Shown here piece after piece: positions 54,523 through 64,000 of a stretch of DNA of 64,000 nt. Numbering within the stretch: the stretch's first letter is position 1; each line of letters opens with the position of its first letter. The stretch spans positions 5,948-69,947 of the forward strand of contig CAYYYL010000013.1 of NCBI GenBank assembly GCA_964475835.1, given 5' to 3'. The notes beneath the pieces are model-generated. The model made no database searches, was not told the DNA's origin, and saw only the letters and a list, made by a program, of their open reading frames with translations. Position numbers and translations under genes: made by a program. The DNA is from JABDCI01 sp964475835 (GTDB taxonomy: Bacteria > Verrucomicrobiota > Verrucomicrobiia > JABWAM01).

Positions 54523-55122
54523 TCAACCCTCGAACATCTTCCGGATTTGCTCTTCGGGAATGACTCCCCCCCGGAGGACCTTCATTCGCCCTTCATGAAT
54601 TTGGACCACGGTGGATGGCACGCCCCCGGAAATGATCCCCCCATCTAGAGCAACCTTAACCCTGCCTTCAAAATCCCGGAAAGCCGTTTGAAAATCCGAA
54701 GACGCGGGTTTTCCCGATAAATTGGCGCTTGTGGCGATCAAAGGGCGTGATAGTCCCTTCAACATGGAAAGAAGACCTTCATGCTTGGGAATGCGCCAGC
54801 CGATAGTTCCCTGTGCTGCTGGAAGGACCAGAGTCATAGGCCCCGGCCAGAACGCCCTGGCCACACGTTCCATGGCATTATTCCAATCGGGACACCCGGC
54901 GCGCACCACGTTCACATCCGCCACGAGCCATTGAAACGGCTTTTCCCGGGGTCGCCCCTTCCATTCATAAAGTTGCTCCATCGCCTCGGAGCTTGCGGAA
55001 TCGACACCCAATCCATAAACCGTCTCAGTCGGAAACAGGATCGCCCCGCCTGCACTGACGGCATCCAGGGCCGCGTTCCATCCTTCGTCGGAATTATTTG
55101 AGAGGTGGAAGATGGATGTCAT
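54523..55122 (-). CDS. tsaC: L-threonylcarbamoyladenylate synthase
   Basis: 199 aa of the Sua5/YrdC/YciO family, which makes threonylcarbamoyl-AMP for the t6A modification of tRNA. Typical segments are ILFPTETVYGLGVDS, KGRPREKPF, FWPGPMTLVL and PLIATSANLSG. It lacks the extra Sua5 C-terminal domain, so TsaC is the better name. A TTG at 55131 overlaps the upstream stop as TTGA and is an alternative start; the ATG is at 55122. Confidence 0.93.
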   Translation of the reverse strand: MTSIFHLSNNSDEGWNAALDAVSAGGAILFPTETVYGLGVDSASSEAMEQLYEWKGRPREKPFQWLVADVNVVRAGCPDWNNAMERVARAFWPGPMTLVLPAAQGTIGWRIPKHEGLLSMLKGLSRPLIATSANLSGKPASSDFQTAFRDFEGRVKVALDGGIISGGVPSTVVQIHEGRMKVLRGGVIPEEQIRKMFEG

Positions 55123-55127
55123 AAAAA

Positions 55128-56039
55128 TCAATCCGTGGAGGAGGAGTCCTCGAGTAATTTCACCTTGGAAACCGCAACGCCCTTGAACTTCGTTTCAAAG
55201 GCCTCAAGATTCGGGTAGATGTTTCCATAGACACGGTCCAGAGCGTGGGCGAACGTCTTTCCATCCGCCATTTCCTGCATGAATTGTAGAAAATCCTGCT
55301 TCGAATGATCTTCGATCAGAAATTGAACCAGACGAACGGATTCACGGTAAAAATTCGTGACCTTGGATGGATCCGATGGATAGTCGCTGGCTTGGGTCAA
55401 TTCTTCGAGAGGCATGTAATTTGCCTCCGACACCACATTGGGTGAAGGGAGAAAGCTGTATCCCTTGGGTCTGGTGTAACCCGCAAAATGTTTGCGCCCC
55501 TGCTGCTCTGCCACCCCCTCATTTAACCAAACCGGCAGACGGCCCCGGACAAATCGATTTACGATCAGATGCGTCATTTCATGGGGAAGCACACCTCCCG
55601 TGAAGGGATTGGCCGCGGGTGGAGAGAGCAAAAAGATCTCATTTCCCATGCACACCCCTCCGCTCCACCGATCCACTCCGGTCTTCTCGATAAAAGACTT
55701 CCATTTCTCCTTAGCTTCAAAAAGGAAAATGTGCCCCTTCACCTCCCATGTGTCATCGGTGACCTTAAGATCGCCTTTTATCAGGTTGTAGTATGTCTCA
55801 GCCTCAGCTGCCGCCCGCTCGGCCATCCACCGTTGTTCAAAATGAAATACAAAATGGGGTGTTTCGCCATGCTTCCACTCGATCCCTGGAATATCCAGGG
55901 CATCCACCGCATTCCGCGTCAACGCCCGCGCATCCGCATCCGTCCAAACGAGATCCTCGAGTTTGACAGAATCGGAAGCCCCGCATGCACTCAAAACCAG
56001 AATCCAGAGAAACAAGGCACCCCATCGGGGATGCGCCAT
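55128..56039 (-). CDS. Lipoprotein with peptidase-MA-like (gluzincin) domain
   Basis: 303 aa. The start at MAHPRWGALF gives a lipoprotein signal (WILVLSAC); the frame is open to 56123. The zinc site is LPHEMTHLIVNRF with LNEGVAEQQG providing the Glu ligand, so the metallopeptidase core appears intact. Substrate is unknown. It is followed by tsaC with near-overlap and preceded by the RNA methyltransferase gene. Confidence 0.87.
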   Translation of the reverse strand: MAHPRWGALFLWILVLSACGASDSVKLEDLVWTDADARALTRNAVDALDIPGIEWKHGETPHFVFHFEQRWMAERAAAEAETYYNLIKGDLKVTDDTWEVKGHIFLFEAKEKWKSFIEKTGVDRWSGGVCMGNEIFLLSPPAANPFTGGVLPHEMTHLIVNRFVRGRLPVWLNEGVAEQQGRKHFAGYTRPKGYSFLPSPNVVSEANYMPLEELTQASDYPSDPSKVTNFYRESVRLVQFLIEDHSKQDFLQFMQEMADGKTFAHALDRVYGNIYPNLEAFETKFKGVAVSKVKLLEDSSSTD

Positions 56040-56137
56040 TGGCCTGCATGAACCCAAAAGAAAACGCAGACCACCAAACAAAGGGGGCTCCTGAGGGGAG
56101 GCATTACTGGTCTGATTTTTCACAGGTTAAAATCGCC

Positions 56138-57241
56138 TCATGGGCGATGGACGATCACCGCCGTTTCGATGTGGCCGGTTTGGGGAAACATATCAAAAAT
56201 GGCCCCACGAACGAGTCGAAACTCGTTTCCGCTCCCGGTCCAAAGCAGCTTCAAATCACGAGCCAGGGTTGACGGATCACAGGAGACGTAAATCAAACAT
56301 TCCCATGCGCTTTTCCTAAGCACCTCGACCACCTCCCGGGGCACACCCTGACGGGGCGGATCCAGTAAAACGGTGCGGGGGACGGATTCACAGCTATCCA
56401 GAATCCATCGAACTCTCTCCTCGACGGGCGCTGCAAAAAATCGGATCTGAGATCGAGACTCCTTTTGGGCGCGTCGGGTCGCTTCATGGATGGATTCGAT
56501 GTCGCGATCGAGTCCCACGGCACTTTGAAACAAATCCCCAAGCCCGAACGTGAAGAATCCCGATCCGCAGTAAAGATCCACAAAGGCTCCCGGCTGCTTC
56601 GGAGTGACGTGTCCCCGAACCCATGAGAGCAAAATTCCCGCCATGATGGTATGCACCTGATGAAAACCACCCTCGGGACTGGATTCCCGTTGAAGATCAT
56701 CGGTGAGTGCGACTCGTTCGGGCCGTTCCCCCTTTGAACGAACCTCCGTCAAAAGCGCATTTACCCGATCATTGGCAATAAGACACCGCTCCACATCGAT
56801 CACGGTTCGTTGGTCGAGTGCGTAGTATCCCATCTCCCCGGAAGGGCTTGAATGAACGGAGATTTTGTTCCGATAACTAAACTCCACTGGCGAGGCAAAA
56901 GCTTCGATCGGGGGAAGTTCCCGAAATCCCCCCAGTCTCTGAAGCGTGTCACGCACCTGCTTCTCCTTGAGCCGAACCTGTTCTGTGTATGCGATGTGTT
57001 GATACTGACAACCTCCACAGACTCCGAAATAGGGACATGGAGGAGTGATCCTGGAAGGAGCCGGTTTCAGAACCTCGACAAGAACAGCTTCTGCAAAACC
57101 TTTCGTCTCCTTCACCACACGGGCACGAACCCGTTCACCGGGAATGGTGAAGGGAATAAACACCACTTTGCCCTCGGGAAGCCGTCCGACGCCACCCCCT
57201 CCAAAGGCTACGTCCCGGATTTCTGTCTCAAATTCAACCAT
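56138..57241 (-). CDS. RNA (uracil-5-)-methyltransferase, RlmD/TrmA-like
   Basis: 367 aa. A TRAM-like N-terminal domain precedes the 4Fe-4S cysteines CPYFGVCGGCQYQ, as in RlmD/RumA-type enzymes. The SAM site is VDLYCGSGFF, the catalytic Cys is in YVSCDPSTLARDL, and the terminal GHIETAVIV contains the conserved Glu. It methylates U in rRNA or tRNA; the exact position cannot be read from sequence. It is divergent from uvrA by 109 bp. Confidence 0.93.
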   Translation of the reverse strand: MVEFETEIRDVAFGGGGVGRLPEGKVVFIPFTIPGERVRARVVKETKGFAEAVLVEVLKPAPSRITPPCPYFGVCGGCQYQHIAYTEQVRLKEKQVRDTLQRLGGFRELPPIEAFASPVEFSYRNKISVHSSPSGEMGYYALDQRTVIDVERCLIANDRVNALLTEVRSKGERPERVALTDDLQRESSPEGGFHQVHTIMAGILLSWVRGHVTPKQPGAFVDLYCGSGFFTFGLGDLFQSAVGLDRDIESIHEATRRAQKESRSQIRFFAAPVEERVRWILDSCESVPRTVLLDPPRQGVPREVVEVLRKSAWECLIYVSCDPSTLARDLKLLWTGSGNEFRLVRGAIFDMFPQTGHIETAVIVHRP

Positions 57242-57350
57242 TCATCATGATTTCGAAGAGCAGGGCGAATCACAAATCCAAAATAGAGGGAGAAACAGTG
57301 GCGAGCGCTGTTGCGTTTTAAAAAAATCGTGCTTCATTGGAGGTTCGCTC

Positions 57351-60300
57351 ATGAAATCCTCCGGTGACTCGATCCGCTTGCGCGGTATCCGACAAAACAA
57401 TCTCAAAGGCTTCGATCTCGATATTCCTCTCGGGAAAATGAGCGTCGTTACCGGCTTGAGTGGTTCCGGAAAGTCATCCCTCGTCTTCGACACCCTCTAT
57501 GCCGAGGGGCAACGACGGTACGTAGAAACGTTCAGTCCCTATGCCAGGCAGTTTCTCGAACGGCTCGATGCCCCGCGGGTCGACACCATCGAGGGCATAC
57601 CCCCCGCCATCGCCATCCAGCAGGGCAATACGGTCAAAACGTCGCGCTCCACTGTGGGAACCCTCACCGAGCTTTGCGACTATTTCAAGCTTCTCATGCC
57701 ACACTGCGCGACTCTGAACTGTCCCCAGTGCCATCAAGAGGTGCGCCACGACACTCCCCAATCGGTGTACGAGGACGCGCAACGTCAAAACCTCCAGTCT
57801 GTTCTCGTCTGCTTTCCTGTCTCCATTCCTGAAAACATTGACCCGGGGAATCTCGCCGAAGTCCTGATCCAGCAGGGCTACCACCGTTGGTGGACAGGTT
57901 CCAAGGTGGAGTCCCTGGAGGCCTTCCCGGGAATATCCCGCGCGGGATCATCCCTCCTCGTCATCCAGGATCGAATCATTTGTTCCTCTTCTCGAAAAAG
58001 CAGATTCATGGAAGCCGCGGAGTCGGCTTTTCGTGCAGGGAAAAAGCGTCTTTCCCTGATTTCTCCCGAAGATGGCGTGGAGTACAAATATTCCGAAGGT
58101 CGGCATTGCGCCCGTTGCAACCGTTCCTTCCCCGCCCCACTTCCCTCCCTGTTCTCATTCAACAATCCCCTGGGAGCTTGTCCCAAGTGCCGGGGTTTTG
58201 GGAGGACCATCGACATCGATTGGAATCTCGTCCTGCCGGACTGCACACTCTCGCTTCGCAAAGGGGTGATCCGCCCCTGGCAGAGTGGTGTCTCCGCAGA
58301 GTGTCAGACAGATTTATTGGCCTACTGCAAACGACGTCGGATTCCCGAGGAAGTGCCCTTTCGCGATCTCAAGGATGTCCATAAACAATGGATCCTTCAA
58401 GGGGACCCGGGCGATCCTGGATCCACCGCCTACGGCCCCTGGTACGGGGTCAAAGGCTATTTCGACTGGCTTGAGTCGAAAAGCTACAAAATGCACGTCC
58501 GCGTTCTGCTTTCCCGATATCGCAGCTACAATACCTGTCCTGAATGCCAGGGAGCACGATTCCAGCCGGAAACCCTGAACTACCGGTGGAACTCGCACCA
58601 CCTAGGCGAACTCTACTCCATGCCGGTGAGGGATCTTCGTCAACTGATCGAAAGATCCCTTCCGATTCATGAAGCATCCTCTTCCCTGGATCCACGGCTT
58701 CTCTTGGGAAGGGAGATTTATTCCCGATTGAAACTCCTCGGAGAAGTCGGTCTCGACTATCTGACGTTGGATCGAACGGCACGAACGCTTTCCGGAGGGG
58801 AGGTTCAACGCGTTCACCTGACCACCTGCCTTGGGGCCGCGATGGTCCAAACCCTCTTCATCCTCGACGAGCCGAGTGTGGGACTTCATCCCCGTGACAT
58901 CGAACAGTTGATTCGAGTGCTGCATGCCCTTCGAGATCGGGGGAACACCCTTGTCGTAGTGGAACACGAACCCTCTGTCATTCGGGCTGCCGATCATCTC
59001 GTGGATCTGGGACCTCGCTCGGGGGAACAAGGTGGAAATCTCGTCTATTCCGGCCCCATTCCCTTGAGTGAAACCTCCATCCAGCCACACACTCTGACTC
59101 TGGACTATCTTTCTGGAACACGATCCATCCCTCTTCCTGGGGCACGCCGAACCATGGATCCCTCCCCCCCCCAAATCACCCTCGAAGGGGCAGCAGAAAA
59201 CAACCTCAAGAACATCGATATTTCCATTCCGCTCAAACGATTTGTTTGCATCACAGGAGTATCCGGAAGCGGCAAGTCCACCCTTATCCATCGGGTGCTT
59301 TACGAAAACCTGCAGCACTCGCGTGGAGCTTTCCCAGGTACCCCGGGTAAATGCCGCTCCATTATCGGGGGTAACATTCCAGCCGAGGTTATTTTGGTGG
59401 ATCAATCCCCTCTGGGGCGAACCTCCCGCTCCAACCCCGCAGTCTACTCGGGAGCATGGGAACCGATCCGATCTCTTTTCAGCCAGCTCGAGGGGAGCAG
59501 ACGCCAGGGTTTCACGCCTTCGACATTTTCCTTCAATGCAGGAGATGGACGTTGCCCACGCTGTGGAGGAAATGGCGTGGAGAAAATTGAGATGCAGTTT
59601 CTCCCCGACGTGATCATTCCCTGCTCCGAGTGCAAAGGGGATCGTTTCAAACCTGAGATCCTTCAGCTAAAACTCGGTGGACTCAACATCCGGGAGTGGT
59701 TGGATCTGGACATCTCCTCCATGCGTCAACGCCTGGTTGCCCTCCCCCTTGAAACGGATTCCGCCATTCCATGGAACCGAGCCAAAGCGGAAGCCGCAAA
59801 GAAACTCCAGCTCCTTGAACGTGTGGGGCTTGGCTATCTGAAGGCGGGACAACCCCTTGGAACCCTTTCAGGGGGTGAGGCCCAACGACTCAAATTATGC
59901 GGCTTTCTTTTGGAAACACACCCTTCCAAGCCCTCAGGATCCTCCCTCCTCATCTTTGATGAGCCCACCACCGGACTGCACTACGACGATGTCCGGCAAC
60001 TTCTCGAGGTTCTGCAAAACCTCGTGGATCAGGGGCATTCCGTGCTTGTCATCGAACATAATCTTGAAGTCATCAAGTGCGCCGACTGGATCATCGATCT
60101 GGGACCCGGGGCTGGAGATGAAGGAGGCCACATCGTCATCACAGGAACTCCGGAATCGGTTGCCGCATGCGCCAACTCATGGACCGGAAAATTTCTTCAC
60201 CCCCTTCTTTCCCGTTCGAACTCTCCCAAAAACAAACCCGCTCCTCCAAAGAATCGGGTATCCCGATCTCCCCACTCCAGGATCGCCTCCATTCAGATCC

Positions 60301-62933
60301 AAAATGCCCGGGAACATAATCTCAAAAACGTCACCCTCTCCATTCCCCTCAACCAGTTTGTCGTCATCACCGGGCTCAGCGGCAGTGGTAAATCAACCCT
60401 CGCGTTTGACCTTGTTTTTTCCGAAGGGCAACGCCGCTTCCTGGATTGCATGTCCACGTATGCACGGCAATACATCGAGCAGATTCCCCGTCCCGACGTG
60501 GACCTCATCGAAGGCATTCCCCCAACGGTTGCGATCGAGCAACGCATCACCCGGGGAGGATGGAAATCGACCGTGGCCACCATCACGGAGGCCTATCATT
60601 TCATCCGACTCCTCTATGCCCGGCTTGGGGTTCAGCACTGCCCTGATTGTCACCATGAAATCATGAGTCAAAGTGAATCATCCGCCGTGAATCAAGTGGT
60701 GGAGGCCTTGAAACAACGTTCTTATCGGCTCCTCGCCCCAGCTGTCAGGGGACGAAAAGGTTTTCATGAAGAGGTGTTCGCTTGGGCCGCCCAACATGGA
60801 TTCGAAAGACTTCGGGTGGATGGGAAACTCATTCCCCTCCGCCAGCTGCAGGAGAAACGTCTTGCACGTTACATGGAACACACGATCGAAATCGATTGCG
60901 GTCTTTTTGAGCGGGGCTCCAGGGACCCCGCCCGAATCCGGCAGGCGCTTCGCATGGGTCAGGGCAGCCTGATTCTGTCAGCACCGGGGACCATTCGCAG
61001 TCAAAAGGAGATCATCATCTCCACCGCAAGAGTCTGTCACTCGTGTCACCAATCCTTTTCGCCACTTGATCCAAAGGATTTCTCATTCAACAGTTCCGCC
61101 GGTTGGTGTCCCAAGTGTCAGGGTTATGGAGTGATCTGGAAGGGGGAAACCCTCGAAGTGCTCGAGGGAGAGGAAGAGGCAACGAGGGATCAGGCCCTTG
61201 AGCGAAGAAAAGCCGGGGACGGGGAGGAATTTCCTTGCCCCGAATGTCACGGAGCACGATTGAAACGCGAATCTCTTTCCGTCCTCGTGGGAGGCGTCTC
61301 CCTGAAGGATTTAAACTCCATGAGTGCCCACGCGGCTTCCAACTGGTTCTCGAAACTGAAATTCAAAGGAACCGACGGAACGCTCGCGCGGGACCTCATT
61401 CCCCAAATCCTGGAACGATTGAAATTCATGGATGAAGTGGGTCTCGATTATCTGTCGCTGGGTAGATCCGCCGTCACGCTGTCAGGCGGCGAAGCTCAAC
61501 GTATCCGTCTCGCATCCCAACTGGGGTCCAATCTTCGTGGGGTTCTCTATGTTCTAGATGAACCCACCATCGGACTTCATCCCCGTGACAATGAACGCCT
61601 TCTCGCCGTCTTGGAGAATTTGAAAAAGCGTGGAAACTCCCTTCTTGTTGTGGAACACGATGAGGAAACGATGCGCCGTGCAGACTGGCTCATCGATCTC
61701 GGACCGGGTGCTGGAAAGCACGGAGGGGAAGTCGTCTGGAACGGGCCTCTCCCGAAAAAAAACCAGGCGTCGAAGCACTCGAGCAGGACCATGGAAGCCC
61801 TAGTCAACCCGATGCGACATCCCATTTTGGGCAAACGCCGCGAATTAAAAAGTGCATCGTGGTTCAAGGTCTCAAACGCCCAATTGCATAATCTGAAGAA
61901 GGTCGATGCCCAATTCCCCATTGGCCGACTCACCGTCGTTGCAGGAGTCAGTGGTGCCGGGAAATCGTCCCTGGTCCGGGGAACCCTTCTCGATGCGCTG
62001 CAAAACCCGCACTCGCATTGGAAATCCTGCGTCCGGGGACGAGAGCTGATCGCCTCAGCCTATGAAGTGGACCAAACACCGATTGGAAAAACCCCCCGTT
62101 CCTGTCCGGCAACCTACCTGGGTGTCTGGGACCAGATCCGCGCCCTCTTCGCGGGAACTCCTGAAGCACGGATCCGGGGATACAAGGCCAACCGGTTTTC
62201 ATTTAATGTAGGGGGGGGGCGGTGCGGACGGTGTGAGGGACAAGGCCGCATCAAACTCGAGATGAATTTCCTGCCCAATGTGCAGGTGATTTGCGATGTA
62301 TGTGAAGGAACCCGTTTCAATTCGGAAACTCTGGATATCCTGTACCGCGAACGAACCATTGCCGACATCCTGTCCATGTCCGTCGAGGAAGCCATCGAAT
62401 TTTTCTCTTTTGACACCCGAATTGCGATACCCCTGCGTTTGCTTGGGGAAACTGGGCTTGGATATCTCACCCTCGGACAAAGCAGTCCCACACTGTCGGG
62501 AGGGGAGGCCCAACGTTTGAAACTGGTGAGTGAATTGATGCGGGGTCAGGGACGTCCGACTTCTCCCCGTTACCCCATGGAAACAAAGGGAAACCTCTAT
62601 ATCCTTGAGGAACCCAGCATCGGCCTTCACTTTGCCGATGTTGAAAAATTGACTTACGTTCTTCACCGTCTTGTGGACGCAGGCCACACAGTGATCGTGA
62701 TCGAACACAACCTGGATTTGATCGCGGAAGCCGATCACGTTATTGAGCTGGGTCCGGACGGCGGGGATCGAGGCGGCCTGGTCGTCGCCACCGGCACACC
62801 TGAAGAGCTAGCCCGGAATGCATGTTCCCCAACAGGGAATTATCTCCAGAAACTCCTTAAAGTAGGGAGTCCCTCCCCAAACTCCAAGTCTCCCAAACCC
62901 GGAGGAGTACGTCTCTCTCCAGTTTCCACCTGA
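57351..62933 (+). CDS. uvrA: Tandem (double-length) UvrA excinuclease subunit
   Basis: About 1860 aa, twice the usual 940. The start has GGAGG eight bases upstream (MKSSGDSIRLRG). Four ABC Walker A motifs are visible: GLSGSGKS (about residue 35), GVSGSGKS (about 637), GLSGSGKS (about 1007) and GVSGAGKS (about 1530). Each has a matching LSGGE signature and DEP(S/T) Walker B. Zinc-finger cysteine pairs are CARCN, CPRCGGNG, CPDCHHE and CGRCEGQG. Each half looks like a full UvrA, so the protein may act as a built-in dimer in damage recognition with UvrB. A similar arrangement is known in Chlamydia. Confidence 0.96.
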   Translation: MKSSGDSIRLRGIRQNNLKGFDLDIPLGKMSVVTGLSGSGKSSLVFDTLYAEGQRRYVETFSPYARQFLERLDAPRVDTIEGIPPAIAIQQGNTVKTSRSTVGTLTELCDYFKLLMPHCATLNCPQCHQEVRHDTPQSVYEDAQRQNLQSVLVCFPVSIPENIDPGNLAEVLIQQGYHRWWTGSKVESLEAFPGISRAGSSLLVIQDRIICSSSRKSRFMEAAESAFRAGKKRLSLISPEDGVEYKYSEGRHCARCNRSFPAPLPSLFSFNNPLGACPKCRGFGRTIDIDWNLVLPDCTLSLRKGVIRPWQSGVSAECQTDLLAYCKRRRIPEEVPFRDLKDVHKQWILQGDPGDPGSTAYGPWYGVKGYFDWLESKSYKMHVRVLLSRYRSYNTCPECQGARFQPETLNYRWNSHHLGELYSMPVRDLRQLIERSLPIHEASSSLDPRLLLGREIYSRLKLLGEVGLDYLTLDRTARTLSGGEVQRVHLTTCLGAAMVQTLFILDEPSVGLHPRDIEQLIRVLHALRDRGNTLVVVEHEPSVIRAADHLVDLGPRSGEQGGNLVYSGPIPLSETSIQPHTLTLDYLSGTRSIPLPGARRTMDPSPPQITLEGAAENNLKNIDISIPLKRFVCITGVSGSGKSTLIHRVLYENLQHSRGAFPGTPGKCRSIIGGNIPAEVILVDQSPLGRTSRSNPAVYSGAWEPIRSLFSQLEGSRRQGFTPSTFSFNAGDGRCPRCGGNGVEKIEMQFLPDVIIPCSECKGDRFKPEILQLKLGGLNIREWLDLDISSMRQRLVALPLETDSAIPWNRAKAEAAKKLQLLERVGLGYLKAGQPLGTLSGGEAQRLKLCGFLLETHPSKPSGSSLLIFDEPTTGLHYDDVRQLLEVLQNLVDQGHSVLVIEHNLEVIKCADWIIDLGPGAGDEGGHIVITGTPESVAACANSWTGKFLHPLLSRSNSPKNKPAPPKNRVSRSPHSRIASIQIQNAREHNLKNVTLSIPLNQFVVITGLSGSGKSTLAFDLVFSEGQRRFLDCMSTYARQYIEQIPRPDVDLIEGIPPTVAIEQRITRGGWKSTVATITEAYHFIRLLYARLGVQHCPDCHHEIMSQSESSAVNQVVEALKQRSYRLLAPAVRGRKGFHEEVFAWAAQHGFERLRVDGKLIPLRQLQEKRLARYMEHTIEIDCGLFERGSRDPARIRQALRMGQGSLILSAPGTIRSQKEIIISTARVCHSCHQSFSPLDPKDFSFNSSAGWCPKCQGYGVIWKGETLEVLEGEEEATRDQALERRKAGDGEEFPCPECHGARLKRESLSVLVGGVSLKDLNSMSAHAASNWFSKLKFKGTDGTLARDLIPQILERLKFMDEVGLDYLSLGRSAVTLSGGEAQRIRLASQLGSNLRGVLYVLDEPTIGLHPRDNERLLAVLENLKKRGNSLLVVEHDEETMRRADWLIDLGPGAGKHGGEVVWNGPLPKKNQASKHSSRTMEALVNPMRHPILGKRRELKSASWFKVSNAQLHNLKKVDAQFPIGRLTVVAGVSGAGKSSLVRGTLLDALQNPHSHWKSCVRGRELIASAYEVDQTPIGKTPRSCPATYLGVWDQIRALFAGTPEARIRGYKANRFSFNVGGGRCGRCEGQGRIKLEMNFLPNVQVICDVCEGTRFNSETLDILYRERTIADILSMSVEEAIEFFSFDTRIAIPLRLLGETGLGYLTLGQSSPTLSGGEAQRLKLVSELMRGQGRPTSPRYPMETKGNLYILEEPSIGLHFADVEKLTYVLHRLVDAGHTVIVIEHNLDLIAEADHVIELGPDGGDRGGLVVATGTPEELARNACSPTGNYLQKLLKVGSPSPNSKSPKPGGVRLSPVST

Positions 62934-63083
62934 CCCTTTTCAGACATTTAACTCCCTACTCCTGTAAAATGCCCTCAACCATTGAATTCCGAATCGGCGA
63001 AATAGTTTTCCATTTAAGGCCTATACAAACCCTCAATTGCGATTAGGTTGTGGGAGCTTGGATAACCATTCCCCCATTCCGTC

Positions 63084-64000
63084 ATGAAAACATCCCCCTC
63101 TCCCTCCACCAAACGCAAGTTCCTCAAAACATCCTTGGGCCTTGGTTTCATGGGATCAAAGCTGCGAGCACTTTTTCTCGGAAAGCCGACCCTGGCCATT
63201 ATTCCCCCTCATCGTTCCTGCCGCCGATCGCCCTCCCCATATAGGAATCACGGCGTTCGGGGAATGATTCCCCCATTTTTCATGATGGCCCTGGTTGCGA
63301 GCACATTATCCCTCTCTGCTGTTGAAACGGTCACGGTTGATTTTGCCACAGATAAGGGGGTTGCTACTTATCGGGCGACGGGATTTCTTCACAGTTTTAC
63401 GGTCGACACCCCTGCCACTCTGGTAAATCCACTCAAGCCGAAACTATTCCGAACCTACCCGGAGGGAGCTTTTGCGATCTATAGCCGGGCAACCACCCTC
63501 GGGGCGAAAGTTCAATCAGTTTTGTCCGACGGCTACGGTTATGGCCCCAACCCCGGAACGGGAGGCGACTATACCACCTGGGAAAACCTTGTAAAAAGCT
63601 ACGTCAATTATGCCAAAGCAAACGGGCAGACGGCAAATATCCAATGGGATATATGGAATGAACCCAACTATTCATTTTTCTGGACCGCTTCCCAGGCGCA
63701 ATATTTTGAGACATGGAGACGTGCTTACATTGCCATCCGAGCCATCGATCCGACAGCAGTCATTGTGGGCCCCAGTGTGTCGGGATTTGATTTAGGATTT
63801 ATCCAAAATTTCCTGACGTATGCGAAGGCAAATAATGTGTTGCCTAACATCATCTCCTGGCATGACTTTGGGGGGGGCGACAATATCCCTGCAAATGTTC
63901 AAAATCTTCGGAGCTGGCTCACCGCGAACGGGATCAATATCACCCGCTTTTCCATCAACGAAAACATCCTCCAAAGTGAATTTATTTCCCCCGGGGCCAC
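63084..64000 (+). CDS. Secreted glycoside hydrolase, GH39-like, 3'-truncated by window edge
   Basis: Open to the window end, so incomplete. About 305 residues are visible. A catalytic-domain signature IQWDIWNEPNYSFFW carries the likely acid/base Glu, and FSINEN near the end holds the probable nucleophile Glu, as in clan GH-A (GH39-like) enzymes. The first 60 residues look unusual: a Tat-like KRKFLKTSLGLGF is followed later by a second, Sec-like signal (MMALVASTLSLSAVE). The true start could instead be 63264 or 63282. Substrate unknown. Confidence 0.8.
   Translation, partial: MKTSPSPSTKRKFLKTSLGLGFMGSKLRALFLGKPTLAIIPPHRSCRRSPSPYRNHGVRGMIPPFFMMALVASTLSLSAVETVTVDFATDKGVATYRATGFLHSFTVDTPATLVNPLKPKLFRTYPEGAFAIYSRATTLGAKVQSVLSDGYGYGPNPGTGGDYTTWENLVKSYVNYAKANGQTANIQWDIWNEPNYSFFWTASQAQYFETWRRAYIAIRAIDPTAVIVGPSVSGFDLGFIQNFLTYAKANNVLPNIISWHDFGGGDNIPANVQNLRSWLTANGINITRFSINENILQSEFISPGA

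Noticed and set aside
1..64000. CRISPR arrays, tRNA or rRNA genes, prophage and complete insertion sequences
   Set aside because: No regularly spaced repeats, tRNA-like T-loop patterns, integrase or transposase sequences were noticed by reading. A tRNA or Rfam scan could still find short RNAs.

Overview
The window is a 64 kb chromosomal segment from a bacterium of the Planctomycetes-Verrucomicrobia-Chlamydiae group, most probably Verrucomicrobiota. Three things suggest this. The UvrA is a double-length tandem protein (about 1860 aa), as known from Chlamydiae. There is a large autotransporter built of autotransporter-associated beta-strand repeats. There is also a prepilin-type protein of the kind common in Verrucomicrobia. 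The cell is Gram-negative: lipoproteins, an autotransporter beta-barrel and periplasmic enzymes are present. Gene density is high, most genes are housekeeping, and no prophage, complete insertion sequence, CRISPR array, rRNA or tRNA was seen. A run of ten N (25926-25935) interrupts prmC, so this is a draft scaffold.

Layout. 1-5.1 kb: end of a PhoH-like ATPase gene, serS, a membrane nuclease/phosphatase-fold protein, then fabD and fabG. 5.1-10.2 kb: a phospholipid-methyltransferase-like gene, a secreted cyclophilin, glgA, a mannose-1-phosphate guanylyltransferase and trpA. 10.4-16.3 kb: a MoxR ATPase / DUF58 / transglutaminase operon overlapping an O-methyltransferase, then a Ste24-type protease. 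16.5-19.4 kb: the autotransporter. 19.5-23.3 kb: two class III aminotransferases flanking a TPR (TatT-like) protein. 23.5-32.6 kb: a lipoprotein, mscL, a DUF4202 protein, prmC, pdxH, a glycosyltransferase, an isolated nuoD coupled to a PspC protein, hisB and a pseudopilin.

32.7-40.8 kb is the most distinctive part: a six-gene respiratory operon. It encodes a ferredoxin with four 4Fe-4S motifs, a membrane-anchored HEAT-repeat protein, a Rieske protein, a b6-type cytochrome b with a cysteine at the heme-ci position, an enlarged subunit IV and a membrane-anchored octaheme cytochrome c. That cytochrome carries a coiled coil and an inserted LysM-like domain. Together they look like a variant Rieske/cytochrome b quinol oxidoreductase. 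A perfect CRP/FNR-type palindrome lies upstream.

40.9-57.2 kb holds a CDP-alcohol phosphatidyltransferase, a small transporter, a zinc-ribbon membrane protein and a TlpA-like protein. A tightly coupled set follows: lipoprotein, 2Fe-2S protein, SixA and YdjC/HpnK-like. Next come a polysaccharide-export-like protein, a beta-CASP nuclease with PolX, an acyltransferase, an FHA-adenylate cyclase, an aquaporin, icd, sua5, a peptidase-MA lipoprotein and an RNA uridine methyltransferase. The window ends with the tandem uvrA and the start of a secreted glycoside hydrolase.

A short palindromic repeat family (core GGAGGGCGACG...CGTCGCC) sits in at least five intergenic spaces. Its clearest form is a perfect 22-bp inverted pair between convergent genes at 50.9-51.0 kb.
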